From NCBI RefSeq assembly GCF_022815725.1, contig NZ_JALGRF010000002.1:1054001-1118000 (forward strand): a DNA stretch of 64,000 nucleotides, in the 5' to 3' direction. The stretch comes from Streptomyces sp. APSN-46.1. GTDB lineage: Bacteria; Actinomycetota; Actinomycetes; Streptomycetales; Streptomycetaceae. The stretch's first letter is position 1. Every line of letters starts with the position of its first letter. The position numbers were made by a program, and so were the translations under genes. Shown in pieces: positions 26,984 through 35,335 of this stretch. The notes beneath the pieces were generated by a model that was given only the letters and a program-made list of their open reading frames with translations, had not been told where the DNA came from and searched no databases.

Positions 26984-27246
26984 GATGCTCCTAAGCGGTA
27001 GCGGCTGAGTACGCCGTGTACAACCGCCGGTGGGGCGGGCGAGGTTGCGGAGCCGGTGGGTAAAGGATCAGTAACGCATCGTTTAATCGGCTTCCGCGAC
27101 AACCGCATTGGATGCGCGCCGACCAGGCCTTTCTCCGCTTCCGGACCCTCCGGCGCCGGTCCGACGGTCACCCCCGTGTGGGGGACGTCCCGTACGCGCG
27201 GGCGAGGGTTCGGCCGAGCGGTGGCTACGGGTCGGCTGCCGGGCGG

Positions 27247-28224
27247 CTACTGGGCCACGAAGATCCGTATCTCGTTGGCGTCCGCGTGGTACGGGTCCCC
27301 GCCGCCGGACTTCCCGGTGCCGCCCCTGGCCTGCCAGGTGCCCTTGGCCTCGCCGGCGGTCCAGCCGCGCATGCCGTACGAGACCCGGGTGATGCCCAGG
27401 GTGCGCGAGTTGGCCACCGCCCAGTGCGCCAGCGCCCTCCCGCGGCGCTCCTCGGCCTCGTCACCGTCCGGCTTCAGCGGAACGCTGATCTCCGCCTCCT
27501 TGATCCCCCGACCGCCGTCCCCGGTCGCGGAGGGCGCGCCGCCGTGGCCCGCCAGCACCTTCTTGCCGAAGATCCGCACCAGCTCCGCCCGCACCTTCTC
27601 CGGGTCGCCCGGCGTGGTGGGCGCGGGGCCGCCGCAGGTCAGCGAACCCCGGCCGCCGAAGGCCGCCGTCAGCACCATGGCGTCCGGCTCGTGCTTCGCG
27701 TACGCCTGCGGGTAGCCGCTGCGCTGCACCTTCTGCGCCGCCACCGTCAGCGGGAGCCGCGAGTAGCCCGGAACCTTGACCAGGTGGTCGTAGAAGATCC
27801 CGGACGAGTACACCGGGTCCCTGATCTGGTCCGGGGCGCCCCAGCCCTGCGAGGGCCGCTGCTGGAACAGGCCGAGCGAGTCCCGGTCGCCGTGGTTGAG
27901 GTTGCGCAGCGCCGACTCCTGCATCGCGGTCGCCAGCGCGATCGTCACCGCCCGGTCCGGCAGGCCCTTGGAGACGCCGACCGCCGCTATCGTCGCCGCG
28001 TTCGCCGCCTGCTCCGGCGACATGTCGTACGACTGGCGGGTGCCGCCCTGCCCGGACTCATCGGCTCCGGCGACCACGCCGGCCGTGCAGTGCGGCGGGC
28101 CGCCGCCGTCGTTCGAGTCGTACCGCACGGCGAAATAGCCGATGAGCGCGAGCAGTACGAGCAGGCCGGCGGCCTTGCGGGGCCGCCGGCGGCGCCGCTG
28201 ACGGGAGTGATCGCTCTGAGACAC
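27247..28224 (-). CDS. Membrane-anchored lysozyme/transglycosylase-like protein
   Basis: A 325-residue protein with a short, very basic cytoplasmic start (SRQRRRRRPRKAAG), one membrane anchor at about residues 20-36, and an outer domain with a lysozyme-like fold. The stretch PDRAVTIALATAMQESALRN has the catalytic-type Glu of lytic transglycosylases. It is followed by DSLGLFQQRPSQGWG, the usual SxGLFQ motif. A C-terminal domain of about 130 residues is unassigned. It starts with GTG after a weak GGTGGG site. It is divergent from dapE and probably acts on the cell wall. Earlier frame (to 29355) overlaps dapE and is rejected. Confidence 0.8.
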   Translation of the reverse strand: MSQSDHSRQRRRRRPRKAAGLLVLLALIGYFAVRYDSNDGGGPPHCTAGVVAGADESGQGGTRQSYDMSPEQAANAATIAAVGVSKGLPDRAVTIALATAMQESALRNLNHGDRDSLGLFQQRPSQGWGAPDQIRDPVYSSGIFYDHLVKVPGYSRLPLTVAAQKVQRSGYPQAYAKHEPDAMVLTAAFGGRGSLTCGGPAPTTPGDPEKVRAELVRIFGKKVLAGHGGAPSATGDGGRGIKEAEISVPLKPDGDEAEERRGRALAHWAVANSRTLGITRVSYGMRGWTAGEAKGTWQARGGTGKSGGGDPYHADANEIRIFVAQ

Positions 28225-28311
28225 GCGGCCCACCGTACTTGAGCCGTATGACGCGTCCACCGGCCGGACGGACCGGGCTTCGTCACACCCCGGGGCGTTA
28301 GGGTCGGAGTC

Positions 28312-29391
28312 ATGTCCGAATCCGAGCTGGACCTCACCCTGGACGCCGCCGAGCTGACCGCCCGGCTCGTCGACATCCCCTCCGTGAGCGGCGACGAGAA
28401 GGCGCTCGCCGACCTCGTGGAGAGCGCGCTGCGCGGCCTGCCGCACCTCAGCGTGGACCGCTACGGCAACAACGTGGTGGCCCGTACGCACCTCGGCCGC
28501 GCCGAGCGCGTCGTACTCGCCGGCCACCTCGACACCGTGCCGATCGCCGGCAACCTCCCGTCCCGCCTCGACGAGAACGGCGTCCTGTGGGGCTGCGGCA
28601 CGACCGACATGAAGTCCGGCGTCGCCGTACAGCTGCGCATCGCCGCGACCGTGCCCGCGCCGAACCGGGACCTCACCTTCGTCTTCTACGACCAGGAGGA
28701 GGTCGCCGCCGACCTCAACGGCCTCGGCGTGGTCGCCGCCGCCCACCCCGACTGGCTGACCGGCGACTTCGCGGTGCTGCTGGAGCCGTCCAACGGTGAG
28801 GTCGAGGGCGGCTGCCAGGGCACCCTGCGCGTCCTGCTCCGCACGACCGGCGAGCGCGCCCACTCCGCCCGCAGCTGGATGGGCTCCAACGCGATCCACT
28901 CGGCGAGCCCGATCCTCGCCGCACTCGCCGCCTACGAGCCGCGCAAGCCGGTCATCGACGGCCTGGAGTACCACGAGGGCCTCAACGCGGTCCGCATCGA
29001 GGGCGGCGTCGCCAACAACGTGATCCCCGACGCCTGCACGGTGACGGTGAACTTCCGCTACGCCCCGGACCGCAGCGCGGACGAGGCGCTGGCCCACGTC
29101 CGGGAGGTCTTCGCGGACTGCGGCGTGGCCGAGTTCGTGATCGACGACCACTCCGGCGCCGCCCTCCCCGGCCTCTCCCACCCGGCGGCCGCGGCCTTCA
29201 CGGAGGCGGTGGGAGGCCGGGCCATGCCGAAGTTCGGCTGGACGGACGTCTCCCGCTTCAGCGCCCTCGGCGTCCCGGCGGTCAACTACGGCCCGGGCGA
29301 CGCCCTCCTGGCCCACAAGGTCGACGAGCGCGTCGAGACGAAGGCCATCCTGCACTGCGAGGAACGACTCCGCGCCTGGCTGACCGCCTGA
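28312..29391 (+). CDS. dapE: Succinyl-diaminopimelate desuccinylase DapE
   Basis: A 359-residue M20-family metallohydrolase that removes succinate from N-succinyl-LL-diaminopimelate in lysine and cell-wall synthesis. Metal-site motifs are GHLDTVP (near residue 70), GCGTTDMKSG (bridging Asp), YDQEEV (catalytic Glu pair) and a C-terminal AHKVDE histidine. The dimerisation domain between about 170 and 280 includes GERAHSARSW. TAGGGT at 28299-28304 is seven bases before the ATG and no ribosome site is seen, so a leaderless message is plausible. It is followed on the same strand by the LOG-family gene, as dapE is in Mycobacterium. Confidence 0.94.
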   Translation: MSESELDLTLDAAELTARLVDIPSVSGDEKALADLVESALRGLPHLSVDRYGNNVVARTHLGRAERVVLAGHLDTVPIAGNLPSRLDENGVLWGCGTTDMKSGVAVQLRIAATVPAPNRDLTFVFYDQEEVAADLNGLGVVAAAHPDWLTGDFAVLLEPSNGEVEGGCQGTLRVLLRTTGERAHSARSWMGSNAIHSASPILAALAAYEPRKPVIDGLEYHEGLNAVRIEGGVANNVIPDACTVTVNFRYAPDRSADEALAHVREVFADCGVAEFVIDDHSGAALPGLSHPAAAAFTEAVGGRAMPKFGWTDVSRFSALGVPAVNYGPGDALLAHKVDERVETKAILHCEERLRAWLTA

Positions 29392-29455
29392 ATTCCGCTT
29401 GTCGTCACCTTCGTGCGCCTACCCTGATCCAACGATCAGCAGGAGGGAGCACATC

Positions 29456-30214
29456 ATGGGCAACCGTGAAGGGTCCGCTCGTCGTCGGCCCGAGGAGCAG
29501 CAGCTCGGGCCGGTGCTGAGGAGGCGGAGCCAGATCAAGGCGGGCAGTACGACGGACCAGCGGCTGCTGGACACCGCCGGGCCCACCGAGTGGGTGCACA
29601 CCGATCCCTGGCGGGTCCTGCGCATCCAGTCGGAGTTCATCGAGGGATTCGGCACGCTCGCCGAGCTGCCGCCCGCGATCAGCGTGTTCGGCTCGGCCCG
29701 CACCCTGGTGGGCTCGCCGGAGTACGAGTCGGGCGTACGGATCGGCAGCGCGCTGGTGGAGGCGGGCTTCGCGGTGATCACCGGCGGTGGCCCGGGCGCG
29801 ATGGAGGCGGCCAACAAGGGAGCCAGCGAGGCCAACGGCATCTCGGTGGGTCTCGGCATCGAGCTGCCCTTCGAGCAGGGGCTCAACGAGCACGTCGACC
29901 TCGGGCTGAACTTCCGGTACTTCTTCGTCCGCAAGACGATGTTCGTGAAGTACAGCCAGGGCTTCGTGGTGCTGCCGGGCGGCCTCGGCACGCTGGACGA
30001 GCTGTTCGAGGCGCTGACCCTGGTCCAGACCCAGAAGATCACCCGCTTCCCGATCGTGCTGTTCGGCTCGGAGTACTGGAGCGGCCTGATCGACTGGCTG
30101 CGGCACACGGTGATCGCCCAGGGCAAGGCCTCGGAGAAGGACCTCTACCTCTTCCACGTCACGGACGACGTGGAAGAGGCGATCTCGCTGGTGACGAAGG
30201 AAGTCGCGAAGTAG
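29456..30214 (+). CDS. LOG-family (TIGR00730) Rossmann-fold protein
   Basis: A 252-residue member of the LOG/YvdD family, known as cytokinin riboside 5'-monophosphate phosphoribohydrolases and nucleotide 5'-monophosphate nucleosidases. The Rossmann motif GGGPGAMEAANKGA is near 109-122 and the catalytic PGGLGTLDE near 173-181. The N-terminal extension of about 60 residues (basic, with DQRLLDTAGPTEW) is typical of the actinobacterial subgroup. AGGAGGGAG at 29441-29449 fixes the ATG. The orthologue in Mycobacterium (Rv1205) makes cytokinins. The substrate here is not known. Confidence 0.9.
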   Translation: MGNREGSARRRPEEQQLGPVLRRRSQIKAGSTTDQRLLDTAGPTEWVHTDPWRVLRIQSEFIEGFGTLAELPPAISVFGSARTLVGSPEYESGVRIGSALVEAGFAVITGGGPGAMEAANKGASEANGISVGLGIELPFEQGLNEHVDLGLNFRYFFVRKTMFVKYSQGFVVLPGGLGTLDELFEALTLVQTQKITRFPIVLFGSEYWSGLIDWLRHTVIAQGKASEKDLYLFHVTDDVEEAISLVTKEVAK

Positions 30215-30230
30215 CCCCGGCCCCGCCCCC

Positions 30231-30276
30231 CAGCCTCGCCGGCGTTTGAGGCGCGGGGTCCGGGGCGGAGCCCCGG
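30231..30276. repeat. GCCGGCG intergenic repeat with hairpin
   Basis: One arm of the family repeat (CAGCCTCGCCGGCGTTTGAG) is followed by GGCGCGGGG and a 7-bp hairpin (30260-30266 with 30270-30276). It lies between two converging genes and may help terminate both. Confidence 0.65.
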
Positions 30277-30358
30277 GGAACGGAGGAAGGGCGGGGCGGG
30301 GAGCAGCTCCGCGCAGCGGCACCCCGCACCCCGCCCCACCCGCCGGTTCGGCGCGGCG

Positions 30359-31219
30359 TCAGGCCAGGCCGCGCCGGGCGACCGCCGGGGGCCGGTGGCC
30401 CTGGATGGAGCGGACCATGTCCAGGATCTGGCGGGTCTCCGCGACCTCGTGGACGCGGTAGACCTGGGCGCCCAGCCAGGCCGAGACGGCGGTCGTGGCC
30501 AGGGTGCCCAGCAGGCGCTCCTTGACCGGCATGTCGAGGGTCTCGCCGACGAAGTCCTTGTTGGACAGCGAGACCAGCACCGGCCAGCCGGTGTCGGTCA
30601 TCTCCGTCAGACGGCGGGTGGCCTCCAGCGAGTGGCGGGTGTTCTTCCCGAAGTCGTGCCCCGGGTCGATCATGATCGCGTCCCGGCGGACCCCGAGGGC
30701 GACCGCCCGCTCGGCCAGGCCGACCGTGACCCGCAGGATGTCGGCCATCACGTCCTCGTACTCCATCCGGTGCGGCCGCGTCCGCGGCTCGACCTCGCCC
30801 GCGTGCGTGCAGACCAGTCCCGCCCCGAACCGCGCGGCGACCTCCGCGAGCTTCGGGTCCACCCCGCCCCACGCGTCGTTCAGCAGATCGGCCCCGGCCT
30901 CGCAGACCGCCTCGCCGACCTCGTGCCGCCAGGTGTCCACGCTGATCACCACGTCCGGGTGGCGGCGCCGGACCTCGGCCACGAAACCGACCGTGCGCCG
31001 GGCCTCCTCCGCCGCGTCCACGTGCTCGCCCGGGCCCGCCTTGACCCCGCCGATGTCGATGATCGCGGCGCCCTCGGCCACCGCCCGCTCGACCCGGTCC
31101 AGCGCGGGCTCGTCGCGGAACGTCGCTCCCTGGTCATAGAAGGAGTCCGGAGTCCGGTTCACGATCGCCATGATCACCGGCTCGTGGGTGTCGAACTCGC
31201 GCCTGCCCAGTCGCAGCAT
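30359..31219 (-). CDS. folP: Dihydropteroate synthase-type protein (FolP2-like)
   Basis: A 286-residue TIM barrel of the dihydropteroate synthase family, which joins p-aminobenzoate and dihydropterin pyrophosphate in folate synthesis. The family motifs are IMAIVNRTPDSFYDQGATF, DIGG, SVDTWR and IDPGHDFGKNTRHSLE. The normal NVTPDSFSDGG loop is changed to NRTPDSFYDQG, and the position beside dapE, LOG and tag genes matches mycobacterial folP2 (Rv1207). That paralogue does not support folate synthesis in Mycobacterium, so the enzymatic role here is open. It diverges from the DivIVA-like gene. Confidence 0.82.
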   Translation of the reverse strand: MLRLGRREFDTHEPVIMAIVNRTPDSFYDQGATFRDEPALDRVERAVAEGAAIIDIGGVKAGPGEHVDAAEEARRTVGFVAEVRRRHPDVVISVDTWRHEVGEAVCEAGADLLNDAWGGVDPKLAEVAARFGAGLVCTHAGEVEPRTRPHRMEYEDVMADILRVTVGLAERAVALGVRRDAIMIDPGHDFGKNTRHSLEATRRLTEMTDTGWPVLVSLSNKDFVGETLDMPVKERLLGTLATTAVSAWLGAQVYRVHEVAETRQILDMVRSIQGHRPPAVARRGLA

Positions 31220-31310
31220 CCCGTTCTTTCCTCCTCCGGCGGCCCTCGCGCCTCGCTTGCGACCTTAACCTGATGTCTGGAGTCCACCGCAGTCCGTCAG
31301 GGAGTTGATC

Positions 31311-31652
31311 GTGTTCTGGTTCTTGCTGATCGCGCTGGTCGTGGTCGTCGCCGCGGTCACCCTCGCGGTGGTCGGCGGCGGTTCCGAGGCCGTCCTGCCC
31401 GAGGCCGAGCCGGACCGGGTGGCCGACGGCCTGCCGGAGACCCGCCCGGTGGCGCGGGCCGACATCGACGCCCTTCGGCTGCCGGTCGCCCCGCGCGGCT
31501 ACCGGATGGCCGAGGTGGACGACGTACTGGACCGGCTGGCGGCGGAGCTGGCCGAGCGGGACGCGCGGATCGCGCAGCTGGAGGAGGCGGTGCGGGCCGC
31601 CCGGTCCGGGTCCGCAGCGGGTCCCGACCTGACGAAGCGGGCCGGGCAGTGA
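31311..31652 (+). CDS. DivIVA-domain membrane protein
   Basis: A 113-residue protein with one N-terminal membrane span (MFWFLLIALVVVVAAVTLAV) and a cytoplasmic part. The latter contains a DivIVA-type motif (LPVAPRGYRMAEVDDVLDRL, compare FxxxxRGYDxxEVDxFL) followed by a short coiled coil (AAELAERDARIAQLEEAV). GTG at 31311 has GGGAG six bases upstream. A TTG at 31305 would sit directly on the ribosome site. It overlaps the next gene by four bases. A role in polar growth or cell-wall localisation is inferred from the motif. Its Mycobacterium counterpart by position is Rv1209. Confidence 0.85.
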   Translation: MFWFLLIALVVVVAAVTLAVVGGGSEAVLPEAEPDRVADGLPETRPVARADIDALRLPVAPRGYRMAEVDDVLDRLAAELAERDARIAQLEEAVRAARSGSAAGPDLTKRAGQ

Positions 31653-32236
31653 CGGCCGTCGCCGGGCCGGACGGCGGGCTGCGCTGCCCGTGGGCGCTGT
31701 CCACGGTGGAGTACACCGCGTACCACGACACGGAGTGGGGCCGTCCGGTACACGGGGACGACGCCCTGTACGAGCGGCTGTGCCTGGAGGCCTTCCAGTC
31801 GGGGCTGTCCTGGCTGACGATCCTGCGCCGGCGGGAGGGCTTCCGTAAGGCCTTCTCCTCGTTCGAGATCGCGGCGGTCGCGGAGTTCGACGACAGCGAC
31901 GCGCAGCGCCTGCTGGCGGACGAGGGGATCATCCGGAACCGGGCGAAGATCGAGGCGACCCTCGCCAACGCCAAGGTCCTGGCCGGGTGGGAGCCGGGGG
32001 AGCTGGACTCCCTGATCTGGTCCCACGCCCCGGAGCCGGGCCCGGCCCCGGCGACGATCGCCGACGTCCCGGCGGTCACCGCGGAGTCCAAGGCCCTCTC
32101 CAAGGCGCTCAAGAAGGCCGGCATCCGCTTCGTCGGCCCCACCACGGCCTACGCCCTGATGCAGGCCTGCGGCCTGGTCAACGACCACCTCGCCGCGTGT
32201 GTCTCGCGCGAGGCGGTCGTCCTGCCGAAGGCCTGA
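31649..32236 (+). CDS. tag: DNA-3-methyladenine glycosylase I
   Basis: A 195-residue base-excision repair enzyme that removes 3-methyladenine from alkylated DNA. The family signature begins CPWALSTVEYTAYHDTEWGRPVH. The helix-hairpin-helix region and zinc-binding residues typical of Tag are present, including the Cys near the N-terminus and a His/Cys set around CGLVNDHLAACVSR. WLTILRRREGFRKAF is also conserved. The GTG start overlaps the DivIVA-like gene, so the two are coupled. The same pair occurs as Rv1209-Rv1210 in Mycobacterium. Confidence 0.95.
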   Translation: MTAVAGPDGGLRCPWALSTVEYTAYHDTEWGRPVHGDDALYERLCLEAFQSGLSWLTILRRREGFRKAFSSFEIAAVAEFDDSDAQRLLADEGIIRNRAKIEATLANAKVLAGWEPGELDSLIWSHAPEPGPAPATIADVPAVTAESKALSKALKKAGIRFVGPTTAYALMQACGLVNDHLAACVSREAVVLPKA

Positions 32237-32242
32237 CCCGGA

Positions 32243-33046
32243 TCAGCGGCCCAGGTACTCCGGCGGCTGCTTCGCCAGGAACGCCTGGACGGCGATGGAG
32301 TGGTCCTCCGAGGCCCCGGCCCGGGTCTGGAGGACGTCCTCGTGGGCCAGGGCGTCCGCGAGGGAGTGCGAGGCCCCGTACGCGAGGGACTCCTTCAGGG
32401 CGGCGTAGGCGACCGTCGGGCCGGCGGCCAGGGTACGGGCGACCGACTCGGCCTCCGCGGCCAGCGCGTCCGCCGGAACCAGGCGGTTGGCGATGCCCAG
32501 GTCGTAGGCCTCCTGCGCCTTCACGGAGCGCGGGAAGAGCAGCAGGTCGCTGGCGCGCGAGGCCCCGATCAGGCGCGGGAGGGTCCAGGAGACGCCCGAG
32601 TCGGCGGTCAGCGCCACCCCCGCGAAGGAGGTGTTGAAGGACGCGGTGTCGGCGACGACGCGGAAGTCCGCCGCCAGGGCGAAACCGAACCCGGCTCCGG
32701 CCGCGACGCCGTTCACGCCCGCGACCACCGGCTTCGGCATTTCGGTGAGCGCCCGCACGATCGGGTTGTAGTGCTCGGAGACGGTGCTCATCGTCAGCGA
32801 GGAGCCGGTCTCGCGGTCCGCCGCCAGGTTCCCGATGTGCTCCTTGAGGTCCTGGCCGACGCAGAAGGCGCGGTTGCCGGCGGCGGTCAGCAGGACGGCC
32901 CGTACGGCGGTGTCCTCGGCCGCCGCCCGGACCGCGTCGCGCAGGGCGACCTTGGCCTCCGTGTTCATCGCGTTCATCGCGTCGGGACGGTTGATCGTGA
33001 TGATCGCGAGTCCGTCCGTCACTTCGTAGAGCACGCTGTCGGCCAT
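32243..33046 (-). CDS. Enoyl-CoA hydratase/isomerase family protein
   Basis: A 267-residue crotonase-fold protein. The oxyanion-hole segments are NRAFCVGQDLKEH and VNGVAAGAGFGFALAADFRV. The second catalytic Glu of classical hydratases (normally after the GVTLADSG... segment) is replaced, with TADSGVSWTLPRLIGASRA more like PaaG/PaaB-type isomerases. It could act in phenylacetate or fatty-acid CoA metabolism. The ATG at 33046 is followed directly by the MADSVLYEV start typical of this group. It converges with tag, with only 6 bases between stops. The precise reaction cannot be told. Confidence 0.85.
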   Translation of the reverse strand: MADSVLYEVTDGLAIITINRPDAMNAMNTEAKVALRDAVRAAAEDTAVRAVLLTAAGNRAFCVGQDLKEHIGNLAADRETGSSLTMSTVSEHYNPIVRALTEMPKPVVAGVNGVAAGAGFGFALAADFRVVADTASFNTSFAGVALTADSGVSWTLPRLIGASRASDLLLFPRSVKAQEAYDLGIANRLVPADALAAEAESVARTLAAGPTVAYAALKESLAYGASHSLADALAHEDVLQTRAGASEDHSIAVQAFLAKQPPEYLGR

Positions 33047-33379
33047 GGCAGGGGGTCCCCCTTCGTCGCGGGCTTCGCTACCGGCCGGTACCGGCCGGTG
33101 CAAGGGCCAGCATGGCGGACCGGACCGCTGCCGGGCATGTGATGTGCGTCAAAGAAAGCGGAGGCCGCCGACGGGGAGTGGCGGCGAAGTATCGCAGGCG
33201 GGTCCCCGAAATGAGTGGTTTTGGTCGAGCGCGTTGCACAAGCGTTCCCGGCCGATGTTGGTCATCGGGTCCTGACATGCGGGATAATGGCCAAGAAGCA
33301 ATGTGTTCGATGCCGGGCATTAGGCGCCTGAATGGGGCCGTCGGCTGACGATGAGCTGGTTTCAGGAAGGGGAACGAGC
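33047..33379. other. Divergent intergenic region upstream of the DUF3117 gene
   Basis: No gene is seen here. A candidate promoter for the rightward gene lies at 33258-33288, and AT content rises towards it. The left part presumably holds the promoter of the enoyl-CoA hydratase gene, which cannot be placed. Confidence 0.4.
33258..33288 (+). promoter_or_regulatory. Candidate sigma-70-type promoter for the DUF3117 gene
   Basis: TTGGTC (33258-33263) and GATAAT (33283-33288) are separated by 19 bases, slightly long, about 90 bases before the DUF3117 start. TGACA just before the -10 box gives an alternative. Confidence 0.45.
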
Positions 33380-33547
33380 ATGGCGGCCATGAAGCCGCGG
33401 ACGGGCGACGGCCCGCTCGAGGTCACCAAGGAGGGGCGGGGCATCGTCATGCGCGTACCGCTCGAGGGCGGCGGTCGGCTCGTCGTCGAGCTGACTCCGG
33501 ACGAGGCGGACGCCCTGGGTGACGCCCTGAAGAAGGTCGTCGGCTAG
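33380..33547 (+). CDS. Small DUF3117 protein
   Basis: A 55-residue protein, MAAMKPRTGDGPLEVTKEGR onward, with a beta-rich core ending in PDEADALGDALKKVVG. It is almost invariant across actinobacteria (Rv1211 in Mycobacterium). AGGAAGGGG at 33364-33372 sets the ATG. It is monocistronic, with its own promoter candidate upstream and a terminator downstream, which suggests high independent expression. Its function is unknown. Confidence 0.92.
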   Translation: MAAMKPRTGDGPLEVTKEGRGIVMRVPLEGGGRLVVELTPDEADALGDALKKVVG

Positions 33548-33561
33548 CCCGCTGACCGCAC

Positions 33562-33615
33562 TTTTATTTTTTTGAACTCTGCGCTGCCCCGGCCGCTACC
33601 AGCGGTCGGGGCAGC
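33562..33615 (+). terminator. Terminator of the DUF3117 gene with T-rich stretch
   Basis: A 15-bp stem (33583-33597 with 33601-33615) with one mismatch is followed by GTTGTTTCC. Twelve bases of pure A/T, TTTTATTTTTTT (33562-33573), lie just before it, an exceptional run for this genome. The T run precedes the hairpin, so it is not its U tract for the plus strand. Read from the right, the same hairpin is followed by an A-rich, not U-rich, tract. Confidence 0.7.
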
Positions 33616-33705
33616 GTTGTTTCCTTTGGGCGGCGCCCGCTCGGCAGTCCGCTCGGCAGACGCCCGCCCGGCAGACTCCCGGCCCGCCGGCGCCCGGCCC
33701 GCCCG

Positions 33706-34368
33706 TCAGCGCCGTACCGCGCACAGCAGGCCGTCTCCCACCGGGAGCAGGGCCGCCTCCAGCGCGGGGCTCTCGCGGACGCCGCGCAGCAGCTCGCGGA
33801 CGCGGAGCACCTCCACCGGCTGGGCGGCGGAGTCGACCGTACGGCCGTCGGAGAAGACTCCCTCGAAGCACACCAGCCCGCCCGGCCGCAGCAGGCGCAA
33901 CGATTCGGCGAGGTAGTCGAGGGACTCCGCGGGGTCCCCGTCGCAGAACACGAGGTCGTATCCGCCGTCCGCGAGCCGGGGGAGTACGTCGAGGGCGCGG
34001 CCGGGGATGAAGCGGGCGCGGTTGCCCGCGAAGCCGGCGGCGCGGAAGGCCTGGCGGGCGAAGGCCTGCCGGTCGGGTTCGGGATCGACGGTGGTGAGCA
34101 CCCCGTCGTGGCGCATGCCGTGGAGGAGGTGGATGCCGGAGACGCCGGTTCCGGTGCCGATTTCCGCGACCGCCTTGGCGTCCGCGGTGGCGGCGAGCAG
34201 GCGCAGCGCGGCACCGGTGCCGGGGGAGACGGAGCGCAGGCCCGCTTCCCTGGACCGGTCGCGGGCCCATCGCAGAGCGTCGTCCTCGGCGACAAACGCG
34301 TCGGCGAACGCCCAGCTCGTCTGCCGGTTGCCGGTAATGACCCTCTCCTGTCCCCATAGTTGGCGCAA
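33706..34368 (-). CDS. O-methyltransferase (SAM-dependent)
   Basis: A Rossmann-fold class I methyltransferase of the catechol/caffeoyl-CoA O-methyltransferase type, about 210-220 residues. VAEIGTGTGVSGIHLLHGM is motif I, TTVDPEPDR motif II, YDLVFCDGDPAESLDYL the metal/catalytic Asp region, and LRPGGLVCFEGVF motif IV. The start is uncertain. Homology begins at ITGNRQTSW. The nearest in-frame normal start is TTG at 34368, with no good ribosome site. An ATT codon at 34338 has AGGAGAGG in ideal position. It is divergent from the sigma factor gene, as the Rv1220c gene is from sigE in Mycobacterium. The acceptor is unknown. Confidence 0.85.
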   Translation of the reverse strand: MRQLWGQERVITGNRQTSWAFADAFVAEDDALRWARDRSREAGLRSVSPGTGAALRLLAATADAKAVAEIGTGTGVSGIHLLHGMRHDGVLTTVDPEPDRQAFARQAFRAAGFAGNRARFIPGRALDVLPRLADGGYDLVFCDGDPAESLDYLAESLRLLRPGGLVCFEGVFSDGRTVDSAAQPVEVLRVRELLRGVRESPALEAALLPVGDGLLCAVRR

Positions 34369-34392
34369 CGGTGACTGTATCCGTTGACGTCG

Positions 34393-34418
34393 GGAACCCG
34401 CAGATGGGACCGGGCGTT
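34393..34418 (+). promoter_or_regulatory. ECF-type promoter upstream of the sigma factor gene
   Basis: GGAAC (34393-34397) and CGTT (34415-34418) are separated by 17 bases. This is the consensus recognised by SigE/SigH-like ECF sigma factors of actinobacteria. It lies about 140 bases before the sigma factor start, so the factor probably activates its own gene. Confidence 0.7.
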
Positions 34419-34558
34419 GTGAGAGACAGAGGCCGGATGGATGAGGGATAGACAGGGACGGTGCCGGGCAGATCGCCGGTCCGGGGCCGCCCGGGGACTC
34501 AGGACCCATGCAAAGTTACTGCAAAAATGCTTATCCAGAGCTGACGGAGGGGGTGGCT

Positions 34559-35335
34559 ATGGTAGGGAATCCACTGGACACCACCAGAGCCGACAGGGGA
34601 GGTGCGGCTGCGCCTGTGGATCGTGGGGGCGTGTTGAGACGCCTCTTCTGGTCGGCGGGTGAGCCGAAATCCGTGACCTACATTGCTGACCGCTTCCACA
34701 CCGCCACCGCAACCACCGCGACCTTTGCCGCCGATGCGGGCACCCAGGCGTGGACCCCTCCCACGTGGGAGGAGATCGTCAGCACGCACAGCGCGCGGGT
34801 CTACCGCCTCGCCTACCGTCTGACGGGTAACCAGTACGATGCCGAGGACCTGACGCAGGAAGTCTTCGTCCGCGTCTTCCGCTCGCTGTCCACGTACACG
34901 CCCGGCACGTTCGAGGGCTGGCTGCACCGGATCACCACCAACCTGTTCCTGGACATGGTCCGCCGCAAGCAGCGGATCCGCTTCGACGCGCTCGGCGACG
35001 ACGCCGCCGAGCGGCTGCCGAGCCGTGAGCCCTCCCCGCAGCAGGTGCTGCACGACACCCACTTCGACGCGGATGTGCAGCAGGCGCTGGACACCCTCGC
35101 GCCCGAGTTCCGCGCGGCGGTGGTGCTGTGTGACATCGAGGGCCTGTCGTACGAGGAGATCGCCGCCACCCTCGGAGTGAAGCTCGGCACGGTACGCAGC
35201 CGTATCCACCGAGGCCGTTCGCACCTGCGCAAGGCGCTCAAGCACCGGTCTCCCGAGGCCCGTGCGGAGCAGCGCGCGCTGGCGGGGGCGGCCGTGGGCG
35301 CTCCGGTCGCCGGGGGAGAGGGCGGAGCCGAGTGA
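34559..35335 (+). CDS. sigE: ECF RNA polymerase sigma factor, SigE family
   Basis: A 258-residue group 4 sigma factor. Region 2 is near residues 78-140 ([25 protein letters not shown] and [17 protein letters not shown]). Region 4 is at about 185-225 ([25 protein letters not shown]). A N-terminal extension of about 65 residues is variable. GGAGGGGG at 34546-34553 fixes the ATG. Followed with a four-base overlap by its anti-sigma factor, then htrA and tatB, exactly as sigE-rseA-htrA-tatB in Mycobacterium. It is not the gene called sigE in the S. coelicolor cell-envelope literature, which lies elsewhere, so the symbol follows the mycobacterial orthologue. A consensus ECF promoter precedes it. 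Confidence 0.92.
   Translation: MVGNPLDTTRADRGGAAAPVDRGGVLRRLFWSAGEPKSVTYIADRFHTATATTATFAADAGTQAWTPPTWEEIVSTHSARVYRLAYRLTGNQYDAEDLTQEVFVRVFRSLSTYTPGTFEGWLHRITTNLFLDMVRRKQRIRFDALGDDAAERLPSREPSPQQVLHDTHFDADVQQALDTLAPEFRAAVVLCDIEGLSYEEIAATLGVKLGTVRSRIHRGRSHLRKALKHRSPEARAEQRALAGAAVGAPVAGGEGGAE

Noticed and set aside
34559..35335. Identity with S. coelicolor SigE
   Set aside because: Context (RseA-like, HtrA, TatB, methyltransferase) matches mycobacterial SigE, not the CseABC-linked sigE of S. coelicolor, so only the family name was used.
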